Under the pieces are notes generated by a model. It saw only the letters and a list, made by a program, of their open reading frames with translations, did not search any database and was not told the DNA's origin. Below are positions 1-7,093 of a DNA stretch of 11,108 nucleotides, in pieces (position 1 is the stretch's first letter; each line of letters starts with the position of its first letter). The translations under genes and the position numbers were made by a program. The stretch is from positions 1 to 11,108 of the forward strand of contig JALWAF010000168.1 of assembly GCA_027016355.1 (NCBI GenBank). Direction: 5' to 3'. The DNA is from Candidatus Moraniibacteriota bacterium. Its GTDB lineage: Bacteria > Patescibacteriota > Minisyncoccia > Moranbacterales > GCA-2747515.

Positions 1-53
1 ACTCCACAAAACAAAAAGAAAAAAAAGTATTCATTAAATGTTTTTATAACCAT
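1..53 (-). CDS. Possible start of a gene running off the left edge (partial, weak)
   Basis: An ATG at 53-51 opens a minus-strand frame that stays open to the window edge, giving a peptide that begins MVIKTFNEYFFFFLFCG. The hydrophobic phenylalanine/leucine run could be the start of a signal peptide or membrane segment. The support is the promoter-like element directly upstream (-10 TATAGT four bases before the ATG), which would make the message leaderless. Only 17 codons are visible and the T-rich DNA would give phenylalanine by chance, so this could be non-coding. I do not recognise a family. Confidence 0.25.
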   Translation of the reverse strand, partial: MVIKTFNEYFFFFLFCG

Positions 54-57
54 ACAC

Positions 58-86
58 ACTATATTAATTGTAATAAATCTCTACAA
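58..86 (-). promoter_or_regulatory. Candidate promoter ahead of the left-edge ORF
   Basis: On the minus strand TTGTAG (86-81) is followed after 17 bases by TATAGT (63-58). The -10 matches the consensus at five of six positions, the -35 at three of six, and the spacing is ideal. The predicted start of transcription falls on or next to the ATG at 53, implying a leaderless message. The region between this element and the ATPase stop shows no terminator hairpin. Confidence 0.3.
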
Positions 87-121
87 ACATTTAACCATAC
101 AATCACAAAAGAACCAAATAA

Positions 122-2809
122 TTATATTGTTTTACGACGCATAAATAATATACCTTTACTTATTTCAAATATTATTATTTCGATAAAAGTAATAACTACT
201 ATCATCACAATGATTGACATATCAAGAGGGACTGTCCCTAAAAACTGTGAGAGTGTTGGTGCATACATTGCAATTGCTAATAAAAATATTGCTACAATTA
301 CTGAAATATTAATAAATTTATTATCAAAAATATCCAAACGAAATACATAACGTCGAAAACTTTTGATAACATATGCAAACATCAAAGAATCAAAGGCGAT
401 AAGAATAAATGTTGCTGTACGTGCAATATCTACATTATTTGTTACATCTCGTACAATCCAAAATAAAAATGTTGCTGCAAGTCCAGATACCAAGAACACA
501 ATGATTATAAACTTTCTATAATTTTTAGTGATAATTGATTCCTTTGGATTTCTTGGCGGTTCATTCATAAGTCCTTTGCTATCATATTCTGTTGTAAGTG
601 CAATATTTGGCAAACCATCTTCCACAAGATTAATCCATAATATTTGCAAGGGCAATAATGGTAATGGCCAGCCAAACATCATAGCTACAAAAAATAAAAA
701 TAACTCCGAAAAATCATCAGCTATAAGATAAATTAAAATTCTTCTAATATTTTCATAAATAACACGACCTTGTTCAATTGCTGTTATGATCGTACTAAAA
801 CTATTATCTACTAAAACAATATCGGACACCTCTTTGGCAATATCAGTTCCGTTTCCAACACTAATCCCAACATCTGAAGCTTTTAATGCTGGTGCATCAT
901 TGATACCATCTCCTACCATAGCAACCACCTCTCCATTTGCCTGCAGTGCTCGCACTATACGAATCTTATGTTCTGGCAAAACACGTGCAAAAATTTCTGT
1001 ATGCTTTACTTTTTCTTGCATTTCACTATCACTCAAATCATTCAAATCTATACCTATAGAGATATTGTGTCTTGCAACATTATGACCTAATTCAGACATA
1101 ATAGAGCTAGCTGTTGAAGCATGGTCTCCTGTTATAATTATTAGACGAATTCCTGCATTTTCTGCTTTTTTGAGAGATTTTTCTACATCTATTCTCAAAG
1201 GGTCTTTAAGCGCTACATATCCCACAAGTGACATATCACTGTAACGTTCTTCCTTACTTAGTCTATTAAATGTTTCTTGTGTTAAAATACGCTCACTACA
1301 AGCTAGAACTCGCAAGCCTCTTGTTGTTAATTTTTCAAATGTTTTTTTCAAACTCTTTCCTTCTTGAGAATTAATAGGCATTTTCACGTCATTTACATCA
1401 ATGTGTGTTATCCCATCAAGAATTACTTCTGGAGCACCCAACATCATAATGCGGACTTTACCATCATCTATTTGATGTACACGTACTGCATATTTTTTTT
1501 GTGATTTAAATAATTCTTGATCAATTAACTTATGTTCTCTACGAAATTTGTCAACATCAATACCAAATTGAGCACCAGCAATCAATAATGCCTTATCAGT
1601 AGGTCTACCATGTACAATTGCATTGGATAACTCTTCATTTGGATTTTCAATATAAGCATCATTTACAATTGAAGCAATTTCCAATGCTTTTCCATGCCCT
1701 ATTAAATCATTGTCTATTGAACATATTTCATTAATGCAGCCATCAAAATCAAACAATTCATTTGCACCTGTAAGAATATGACTAACACGCATTTCTCCCT
1801 GTGTAAGTGTGCCTGTTTTATCAGAACAAATTGTTGTTATTGCTCCCATCGTTTCACTTGCATTCAATCTACGCACAAGCGCACGACTTTTTGCAAGTCT
1901 ACGCATACCAAAAATCAATACTATCGTTATTGCTGGCAATAGTCCCTCTGGAATTGCACTGACAGTAAGAGCCGTTGAGGCTACAAAAATATCCTTTATT
2001 GATTCACCTCGTAAAATTCCAAGTGCAGAAAAAATAAGTATTGCAATAAAAACTGCTAATCCAATAGTTCTTGAAAAACTTGCGAATTTTTTCTGCAATG
2101 GTGTTTGTGGGTCTTTTTCATTTTTAACAAAATTTGAAATTTTACCAATTTCTGTATCAATTCCAGTTGCTGTAACAACATACAAACCATGACCACTCGT
2201 TACACTAGTACCCGCAAAAACCATGTTACTTTGGTCAGCAATAATTACATCATCATCTATAATATCTGTATTTTTTTTTACATCCCCCCATTCTCCCGTC
2301 AATGTCGATTCATTAACGCGCAAATCAGTTGCTTCAATCAAACGCCCGTCAGCCGTGACTCTATCCCCTGACATTAAATCGACAATATCACCGATCGAAA
2401 TATTGTCTGATAATATCTTTTTTTTTCGTCCAGAACGAATTACTCGTACATATTGTTGCACACTAGAGCGCAATTTATCCAAAGACTTTTCAGCTTTGTT
2501 TTCTTGTATAAATCCTACAACAGCATTAAAAAATACAACGATCATGATAAATGAGGCGTCAATCATGTGTCCAATAAAAAAAGAAATTACTGCTGCAAAT
2601 ATTACAATGTATATAAGAGGATTGTTAAACTGTCTCAAGAAAAGTAATATTCTTGACATCTTTTTTGTTTTTGGTAAAACATTTTTTCCAAAAGAATTCA
2701 ATCGTCCAGATGCATCAAAATCACTTAACCCATTTACCGATGTTTGTAGATGTAATAGTGCTGAACTGGATGATATCGCATAATATGCTTTAGATGTAAA
2801 TTTTTTCAT
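122..2809 (-). CDS. P2-type (Ca2+-ATPase-like) cation-transporting P-type ATPase
   Basis: This 895-residue protein should pump a cation across the cytoplasmic membrane using ATP. It has the full P-type set: an N-terminal cation-ATPase region, TGE (171-173) in the actuator domain, the phosphorylation motif DKTGTLT with Asp330, TGD (560-562), DPLR (536-539) and GDGIND (633-638). Hydrophobic stretches fit ten membrane helices: M1-M2 at about 61-101, M3-M4 at 246-300, M5-M6 at 690-737 and M7-M10 at 766-885. M4 has IPEGL with Glu288, as in Ca2+ and Na+/K+ pumps, and lacks the CPC motif of heavy-metal pumps. The M5/M6 ion-site region is more acidic than in SERCA (Asp698, Asp699, Glu702, Glu730, Asp731), and the KGAPE motif of the nucleotide domain reads LGAPE (457-461). 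The ATG start lies 23 bases after the previous gene, with no Shine-Dalgarno but a TATAAT nearby. The family is certain; the ion (Ca2+ or other) is not. Confidence 0.93.
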   Translation of the reverse strand: MKKFTSKAYYAISSSSALLHLQTSVNGLSDFDASGRLNSFGKNVLPKTKKMSRILLFLRQFNNPLIYIVIFAAVISFFIGHMIDASFIMIVVFFNAVVGFIQENKAEKSLDKLRSSVQQYVRVIRSGRKKKILSDNISIGDIVDLMSGDRVTADGRLIEATDLRVNESTLTGEWGDVKKNTDIIDDDVIIADQSNMVFAGTSVTSGHGLYVVTATGIDTEIGKISNFVKNEKDPQTPLQKKFASFSRTIGLAVFIAILIFSALGILRGESIKDIFVASTALTVSAIPEGLLPAITIVLIFGMRRLAKSRALVRRLNASETMGAITTICSDKTGTLTQGEMRVSHILTGANELFDFDGCINEICSIDNDLIGHGKALEIASIVNDAYIENPNEELSNAIVHGRPTDKALLIAGAQFGIDVDKFRREHKLIDQELFKSQKKYAVRVHQIDDGKVRIMMLGAPEVILDGITHIDVNDVKMPINSQEGKSLKKTFEKLTTRGLRVLACSERILTQETFNRLSKEERYSDMSLVGYVALKDPLRIDVEKSLKKAENAGIRLIIITGDHASTASSIMSELGHNVARHNISIGIDLNDLSDSEMQEKVKHTEIFARVLPEHKIRIVRALQANGEVVAMVGDGINDAPALKASDVGISVGNGTDIAKEVSDIVLVDNSFSTIITAIEQGRVIYENIRRILIYLIADDFSELFLFFVAMMFGWPLPLLPLQILWINLVEDGLPNIALTTEYDSKGLMNEPPRNPKESIITKNYRKFIIIVFLVSGLAATFLFWIVRDVTNNVDIARTATFILIAFDSLMFAYVIKSFRRYVFRLDIFDNKFINISVIVAIFLLAIAMYAPTLSQFLGTVPLDMSIIVMIVVITFIEIIIFEISKGILFMRRKTI

Positions 2810-2820
2810 TTTTATTTTTT

Positions 2821-2826
2821 ATTATA
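2821..2826 (-). promoter_or_regulatory. Candidate -10 box upstream of the ATPase gene
   Basis: A perfect TATAAT on the minus strand ends 11 bases before the ATG of the ATPase gene, so a transcript from it would have a leader of only about five bases. No convincing -35 hexamer is present at 16-18 bases spacing. In such AT-rich sequence a TATAAT can occur by chance, and the gene may simply be read through from the previous one. Confidence 0.25.
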
Positions 2827-2832
2827 AATTCA

Positions 2833-3960
2833 CTATGAACCTAAAACCACAACAAAATCAGTTCCATATTTTTTCGTAACTTCATCAGATTCTTCATATT
2901 TTTGTGTTCCATATTTTTGTGGCACTTCTTTTGCTATGATATCCACATCATCCTTTTTGTCACTACTATAATAAATTACGCCACCTTTGTAATCATTTTT
3001 TGCATTTCGTGCTTCAGATGTTTTATAACCACTATTAGCAAAAACTTTTGTTACATCACTAGCTGCTCCAGTTTGTGCACCGGCATTTAAAACCTGTATT
3101 GTGATTTCCCCTACAGATACATCTTTTTCATTTTGTTGATTTTTTTCTTCTTGTTTTTGTGCTGTTTTTTCTTTATCATTTTTTTCTTGACTTAAATCTT
3201 CACCGCCTTTCATTGCTAATTCCTCATCTTCCTCATTTTTATCATTAGAAATATCTTTTTTAACTTCATCTTTTTGTGTATCTTCATTTTTTTCAATAAG
3301 AGTTTGTACAGAAACATTTTTATTATTTTTTTGTTTCAAAAACCAGGTAGTGCCTCGCCATATAACAAATCCAACTAATATTATAATTAATATACTAATT
3401 ACAATAAATCGAATATTTGTTTTTTTTCTTTGTAATTGTATTTCCTCAGAATATGCAGCTTCATCATCTTTCATCCATTCAATATCAATAGACTGTGTCG
3501 TTGGTTCTGCGGATGGTTTATGTAACATATTTTTTGGAGATGCATACGTAACTTTTCTAACTTTCTTTTTGTTGCTCAATGATACATCTTTTTGTTGTGC
3601 AGATTTTTCTGTTGACTGCGTTTCCGATGTATTAGTCTTCATATTGTTGACAGTTGAATTATTTGATTGTTGTATTTGTGTATTTTGATGCACCACTTGC
3701 TCTTTGGCATATTCAGGAGACTGGATATCAGACATTTGTGATGTCTCTTGTTCATCAATATTTTCATTTTTTTCACCTGGTACACTTATTGTTTCACCTG
3801 AAATTAAAATATATGGAGGATCAATATCATTAACTTTAGCAAGTTCCTTCCATGAAATGCCATATGATTGTGCAATAGATATAATGTTATCTGCATCCTT
3901 TACAACATATGAGCCTGTATATATATTTTTTTGTTTTTTATTTTTTTTACGTCCAAACAT
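2833..3960 (-). CDS. LysM / transmembrane / LytR_C-domain envelope protein
   Basis: With the ATG at 3960 the protein has 375 residues. In order: a basic start (FGRKKNKKQK), a LysM domain (about 17-61, YVVKDADNIISIAQSYGISW, ending in ISVPG), a long Ser/Thr/Gln/Lys-rich linker (62-180), one membrane helix (184-201), a Lys/Glu/Asp-rich linker (about 220-280), and a C-terminal LytR_C domain (285-374, starting ITIQVLNAGAQTGAAS and ending in FVVVLG). LytR_C is an extracytoplasmic domain often attached to LytR-CpsA-Psr cell-wall ligases, but no catalytic LCP domain is present here. LysM usually binds peptidoglycan or other GlcNAc polymers. The same frame extends to an ATG at 4077, but that would overlap the preceding gene by 95 bases and adds a non-LysM tail, so the ATG at 3960, 22 bases after the upstream stop, is preferred. 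No Shine-Dalgarno is visible. It probably shares a transcript with its neighbours and works in envelope organisation; the exact role is unknown. Confidence 0.82.
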   Translation of the reverse strand: MFGRKKNKKQKNIYTGSYVVKDADNIISIAQSYGISWKELAKVNDIDPPYILISGETISVPGEKNENIDEQETSQMSDIQSPEYAKEQVVHQNTQIQQSNNSTVNNMKTNTSETQSTEKSAQQKDVSLSNKKKVRKVTYASPKNMLHKPSAEPTTQSIDIEWMKDDEAAYSEEIQLQRKKTNIRFIVISILIIILVGFVIWRGTTWFLKQKNNKNVSVQTLIEKNEDTQKDEVKKDISNDKNEEDEELAMKGGEDLSQEKNDKEKTAQKQEEKNQQNEKDVSVGEITIQVLNAGAQTGAASDVTKVFANSGYKTSEARNAKNDYKGGVIYYSSDKKDDVDIIAKEVPQKYGTQKYEESDEVTKKYGTDFVVVLGS

Positions 3961-3982
3961 ATTTTTTATATTATTTAAAATA

Positions 3983-5854
3983 TTATGATTGTACAGCACC
4001 TTCATCCTGATTTTCATCTTGCTTATTTTGGATGTCTGATGTTGTAAGAGCTTTACTAACTTCTTTAACACGTACATTCGTAAATAAATCTTTTGCAGTT
4101 AATGTTTGTTGTTGCAAAATTAAGGGTGACTCATTAATTTGATCCACACTTGGAATAATTTCTACATCAAAATTTGTTTGAACTGAATCACTTGTAATAC
4201 CTGCTCCATGTACAATATTGCCAATTGTCCACGTAACCTCATTTGTACGTTCATTAAATTTAACTTTTTCCCCACTCAAAAATTTAACATGTGTTGGAAG
4301 TGGTACTGTAACTACACCACTACCAATATCATTATTAATATTGTCGATTGTAAGTGTTACTGTATATTTTGTCTTCTCTCCAACCTTTGGAGGACGTGCA
4401 CCATCTGTGTATTTAATACTGGACCCAAATATCACTTTTGCACCAACCATTTTTGTAAGAACATTACTCAAAACTGTTTTATTTTCACGTAACTCAGATG
4501 GAATATCTTCACTATCAATTGAAACAAGTGATGTAATAGAAAAATTATAATCATCTACACTATTAACTGGTAATTTTGAAAGCACTGGTATCATAAAAGA
4601 TATTTCCCCAGATTCATGAGGTTTTAGTAATTGTAATTTTGGAATATCAGACGCTTTCCATTTGATTGTTTTACTATCTGAATCATAATCACCCTTATTT
4701 TCAAGATCTAATTGTGAAAAATCAAGTACTGCAGTATCAAATTTAACTGAAACAATAACTTCTCTAAGTGGCACTTCACTATTATTCATGAATTTAATAA
4801 TATATTTCAATCTATCTCCTGCATACACAACATCACCATCTTTTTCTGCAATGCTCTGTTTTACAATAATTGGTGATCCTATTATACGTGGAGCATACTT
4901 TTCACTTGCATATGTAACATATTCAGTACTACTTTCTTGTGTACCCACTTCCATATTAAACAGTTGAGCTGTACCTATTGCAGCATCTAGACCTCCTCGC
5001 AAATGGATAATTTGTTCACTTTGTGGCGCAATTGCACCAATAAGCCACACTTTACCATTTGTAGGAGAAGGTGTCGCATCAGACATCGAAAAGCTTTCCG
5101 GTGTTTTAATTGTTAACTTTAAATTAGATACTGCATCATTGCTAGTATTTTTTACAATAATTGCTATGTCAATTAAATTGCCACTAACAATTTCGGGTGG
5201 CGCTTGAACATCTATTGAAATTGGTGAAGATGTAATAGTTGTTGCTCCTCGTGCCTCTGCTTCATACCGCGTACTTGTGCGATCTGGGATATACCGCAGT
5301 GTTCCAGATATATCATCTACGGAATCGACTGGACCCACAAAATGTCCTGCCAACACGACGGAATTTTTACTATGTCCTTTAATTTTGCCTATTGTAATAA
5401 TTCCTTGACTATCACTTATACGTTTGAAATTTTCTTGATTTTGTGCTGGTATAAAATAATCCCCAAATTGCACTATAATTTGAGCATCATTGAGACTAGC
5501 TCTATTGTGATTGTTATATATAAACTTAATTTCAGTTAAAGTATTACTTCCAATATTATCTGGCATTTCCATAGCAAGTGTTACACGTTCACTAGCAAAA
5601 AATCTTCCTTGAAAGTAAACAAAAGAAGCTGTTACAAGAGCAATAAATGCTATTGCGAATATGACAATCCCCCCGATTGTAATAGCCTTTAATCGCGTGC
5701 CAAACATTTTATCTTTTATTTTTTGCCACGTTCCATCTTCTATTTCATCAGGTTTTTTAGATTTCCAAACATCATATACTGTTTTGTCATGTTGTCTATG
5801 CGTTAGTGGCGAATCTTTTCTTTGAAGATCATTTTCAAGCTTTTCAATTGGCAT
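3983..5854 (-). CDS. Single-pass surface protein with about four DUF11/CARDB-like beta domains
   Basis: The product has 623 residues from the ATG at 5854. About 55 charged N-terminal residues (cytoplasmic) are followed by one membrane helix (58-80, AITIGGIVIFAIAFIALVTA) and a long extracytoplasmic part. There I see about four beta-sandwich-like units of roughly 100-115 residues (near 91-189, 211-313, 328-443 and 471-583). They carry recurring features such as PPEIVSGNLIDIAIIVKNTS and VYAGDRLKYIIKFMNNSE, followed by a WKASDIPKL or WTIGNI strand. This pattern is typical of DUF11/CARDB-like adhesion or S-layer-type repeats. The tail is rich in Gln, Glu and Asp. No enzyme motif is seen. An in-frame TTG at 5875 would add seven residues (MNDKYKN) and cannot be excluded; ATG is chosen because neither start has a good ribosome site. 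The gene follows recO closely but has its own candidate promoter. Function is inferred only as cell-surface scaffold or adhesin. Confidence 0.8.
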   Translation of the reverse strand: MPIEKLENDLQRKDSPLTHRQHDKTVYDVWKSKKPDEIEDGTWQKIKDKMFGTRLKAITIGGIVIFAIAFIALVTASFVYFQGRFFASERVTLAMEMPDNIGSNTLTEIKFIYNNHNRASLNDAQIIVQFGDYFIPAQNQENFKRISDSQGIITIGKIKGHSKNSVVLAGHFVGPVDSVDDISGTLRYIPDRTSTRYEAEARGATTITSSPISIDVQAPPEIVSGNLIDIAIIVKNTSNDAVSNLKLTIKTPESFSMSDATPSPTNGKVWLIGAIAPQSEQIIHLRGGLDAAIGTAQLFNMEVGTQESSTEYVTYASEKYAPRIIGSPIIVKQSIAEKDGDVVYAGDRLKYIIKFMNNSEVPLREVIVSVKFDTAVLDFSQLDLENKGDYDSDSKTIKWKASDIPKLQLLKPHESGEISFMIPVLSKLPVNSVDDYNFSITSLVSIDSEDIPSELRENKTVLSNVLTKMVGAKVIFGSSIKYTDGARPPKVGEKTKYTVTLTIDNINNDIGSGVVTVPLPTHVKFLSGEKVKFNERTNEVTWTIGNIVHGAGITSDSVQTNFDVEIIPSVDQINESPLILQQQTLTAKDLFTNVRVKEVSKALTTSDIQNKQDENQDEGAVQS

Positions 5855-5893
5855 ATTTTTATATTTATCATTCAATAAAGAATAAGCTCTTTC

Positions 5894-5902
5894 ATTATAA
5901 CA
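5894..5902 (-). promoter_or_regulatory. Extended -10 promoter upstream of the DUF11-like gene
   Basis: Between the recO stop and the next gene the minus strand reads TGTTATAAT (5902-5894), a perfect TATAAT preceded by the TG of an extended -10 element. Such promoters need little or no -35, and none is clear here. The predicted start of transcription is near 5887, giving a leader of about 12 bases to the TTG at 5875 or about 33 to the ATG at 5854. It would start transcription of the three-gene envelope cluster. Confidence 0.45.
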
Positions 5903-5912
5903 GATTTTTGCA

Positions 5913-6641
5913 TTAGCGCATAACCCATTTTTCTATATTATACACGATATTTTGCAATTGTTTATGTACATCTTCATGTATAATAACTTTTGATAATGCT
6001 TTTAAGTTATTACTTTTGATAACGCGAAGTGCTTTCAATGTATCTGGATCAATATAACAAAAATACTCATCACATGAACAAGTTGCACAAAGTATTCCTC
6101 CACTAGAAACACTAAAACCATTTTTTATTTCATTAATTTTACCCCTACATATAGAACATTTATGCGTATGAAAATCATAGCCTTGCAAACAAAATAGTTT
6201 AATCAAAAATGCATGTGTAAACCACTTTAAATCTGTATTGTATTTTTTGAAATTCTGTTTTTGAGCTAATTTGTTCATTCCTTCTAAATATGCAATAAAC
6301 AACACAAAAACATGTTCATCACATTCATTTTCATCCATAATTGACAAAAATATCGTACGCACATTATCTACACACTCAAGCGCTTCAAGGTTTTCATGTA
6401 AAGAAACAAAATAATCCTCAGCGACAGCTCCCGCGAGTGTGCCACGACCATAATTTTGAGCAATTGTGATGTGTGATAATACAAAATCCTCCACTTGCAT
6501 AGCAAGCTTTGCTTTTCCCCTGCGCACAGATCGTGCTGGCACACGAATTAGTCCCTTTTCCAATGTATAAAATGTGTATAATCGATCAGCTTCACTTATA
6601 TCAATTTTATCCAACGCAATTGCATGATAATTATGTTTCAT
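5913..6641 (-). CDS. recO: DNA repair protein RecO
   Basis: RecO helps load RecA onto SSB-coated single-stranded DNA together with RecR (the RecFOR pathway) in gap repair and recombination. The 242 residues match the usual family length. The N-terminal OB-fold is recognisable from the strand pattern YHAIALDKIDISEADRLYTF and the basic turn ARSVRRGKAKLAMQ (36-49). A helical middle (about 80-150) is followed by the RecO zinc site: CSIC (162-165) and CATC (185-188) around GFSVSSGGILC. This zinc-binding form is found in many Gram-positive-like RecO proteins. The ATG at 6641 gives the expected N-terminus. There is no Shine-Dalgarno; a TACAAT at 6653-6648 suggests a leaderless message. The gene stands alone between a terminator upstream and a promoter-like element downstream. 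Confidence 0.92.
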   Translation of the reverse strand: MKHNYHAIALDKIDISEADRLYTFYTLEKGLIRVPARSVRRGKAKLAMQVEDFVLSHITIAQNYGRGTLAGAVAEDYFVSLHENLEALECVDNVRTIFLSIMDENECDEHVFVLFIAYLEGMNKLAQKQNFKKYNTDLKWFTHAFLIKLFCLQGYDFHTHKCSICRGKINEIKNGFSVSSGGILCATCSCDEYFCYIDPDTLKALRVIKSNNLKALSKVIIHEDVHKQLQNIVYNIEKWVMR

Positions 6642-6647
6642 ATCTTT

Positions 6648-6653
6648 ATTGTA
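6648..6653 (-). promoter_or_regulatory. Candidate -10 box for leaderless recO
   Basis: TACAAT (6653-6648) lies six bases before the recO ATG, so transcription would begin about at the start codon. The position of a -35 box falls inside the terminator hairpin, where AGACAA at 18 bases spacing is a poor match. Because the terminator lies just upstream, some promoter is needed here unless recO relies on read-through. Confidence 0.35.
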
Positions 6654-6655
6654 CT

Positions 6656-6692
6656 AAAAAAAATGTCAGTTGTCTTGTTTAGACAACTGACA
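6656..6692 (-). terminator. Rho-independent terminator after the zinc-ribbon gene
   Basis: A perfect 12-base-pair stem (TGTCAGTTGTCT, 6664-6675, with 6681-6692) and a five-base loop are followed on the minus strand by eight T residues (6663-6656). The T-tract is on the minus side only, so it ends leftward transcription from the small gene at 6776-7042. It lies unusually close (14 bases) to the recO start codon. Confidence 0.88.
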
Positions 6693-6714
6693 AATGATTA
6701 TAAAGTAATATAAT

Positions 6715-6789
6715 TTATTCCATAGTCACTACACTACATTCATAATGTTTTTTACTTTTATCACACACAATTTTATCAATTTCCTCCAA
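6715..6789 (-). other. Short open frame overlapping the end of the zinc-ribbon gene (possible frameshifted tail)
   Basis: One frame over from the end of the 88-residue gene, 24 sense codons run from a TTG at 6789 to a TAA at 6717-6715. They would read (L)EEIDKIVCDKSKKHYECS followed by VVTME. The peptide has a balanced, protein-like composition with two cysteines nine residues apart. Joined to the upstream helix (YEQLKQRLI) it would continue the helix smoothly. No Shine-Dalgarno precedes the TTG. It may be an artefact of a one-base indel in the gene, a +1 frameshift product, or chance. Confidence 0.25.
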
Positions 6790-7042
6790 TTAAACGCTGC
6801 TTTAATTGTTCATATTGTGCTAATGGTGTAAGTTTATATTTTTTTGGAGTTTTTTCTGTAAAAATGATCTCACACTTCGTGCAATGCATTTGATCTTCCC
6901 CAGAATCATCACGTTGCAAATATGTCTGTATAAAACTTCTTTTGTGACACTTTGGACATTTGATGGGTAACCGCGGAAAACTCATCACACTCAAAAAATT
7001 CCATATGCGTTTACGTAACCAACTGCCTTCCTCAAAGAACAT
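6776..7042 (-). CDS. Small double-CxxC zinc-ribbon protein of unknown function
   Basis: The 88-residue product has a basic, aromatic start (SWLRKRIWNFLSVMSF), then a four-cysteine zinc ribbon: CPKC at 29-32 and CTKC at 54-57 with a 21-residue spacer, typical of a zinc-ribbon knuckle pair. A short charged C-terminal helix follows (LTPLAQYEQLKQRLI). Such small ribbons occur in nucleic-acid-binding or regulatory proteins, but I cannot assign a family. The ATG at 7042 is preceded at nine bases by a run of eight G, which could pair, with a G-U wobble, to the anti-Shine-Dalgarno. It is flanked by terminators on both sides and so is probably a single-gene unit. It ends in TGA followed at once by TAA; the adjacent frame continues for 22 further sense codons in a protein-like way. 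Confidence 0.7.
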   Translation of the reverse strand: MFFEEGSWLRKRIWNFLSVMSFPRLPIKCPKCHKRSFIQTYLQRDDSGEDQMHCTKCEIIFTEKTPKKYKLTPLAQYEQLKQRLIGGN

Positions 7043-7050
7043 AGAATTAC

Positions 7051-7070
7051 ACCCCCCCCATAGTACTATA
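7051..7070 (-). promoter_or_regulatory. Promoter-like -10 boxes and G8 ribosome-site region for the zinc-ribbon gene
   Basis: The minus strand reads TATAGTACTAT (7070-7060), giving two overlapping -10-like boxes (TATAGT, TACTAT), followed at once by eight G residues (7059-7052) and then nine bases to the ATG at 7042. No good -35 sits at the right distance; TTGAGA (7085-7080) is too close. The G run is the only Shine-Dalgarno-like element found ahead of a gene in this window. Confidence 0.3.
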
Positions 7071-7093
7071 TAATAAGCCTCTCAATAGAGATT

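Noticed and set aside
2223..2783. Plus-strand open frame of 186 codons opposite the ATPase gene, and other plus-strand frames across the window
   Set aside because: They lie antisense to strongly recognisable proteins, have low-complexity or atypical composition, and show no domain pattern or initiation signal.
3961..4077. Longer start for the LysM/LytR_C gene at 4077
   Set aside because: It overlaps the upstream gene by 95 bases and the added residues do not resemble a domain or signal peptide. The ATG at 3960 sits immediately before the LysM region and 22 bases after the upstream stop.
6776..6781. Recoding of UGA as glycine (as in Gracilibacteria) suggested by the TGA end of the small gene
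   Set aside because: All long genes are full length with no in-frame UGA and use ordinary Gly codons. Reading through the TGA meets TAA at the next codon, so nothing is gained.
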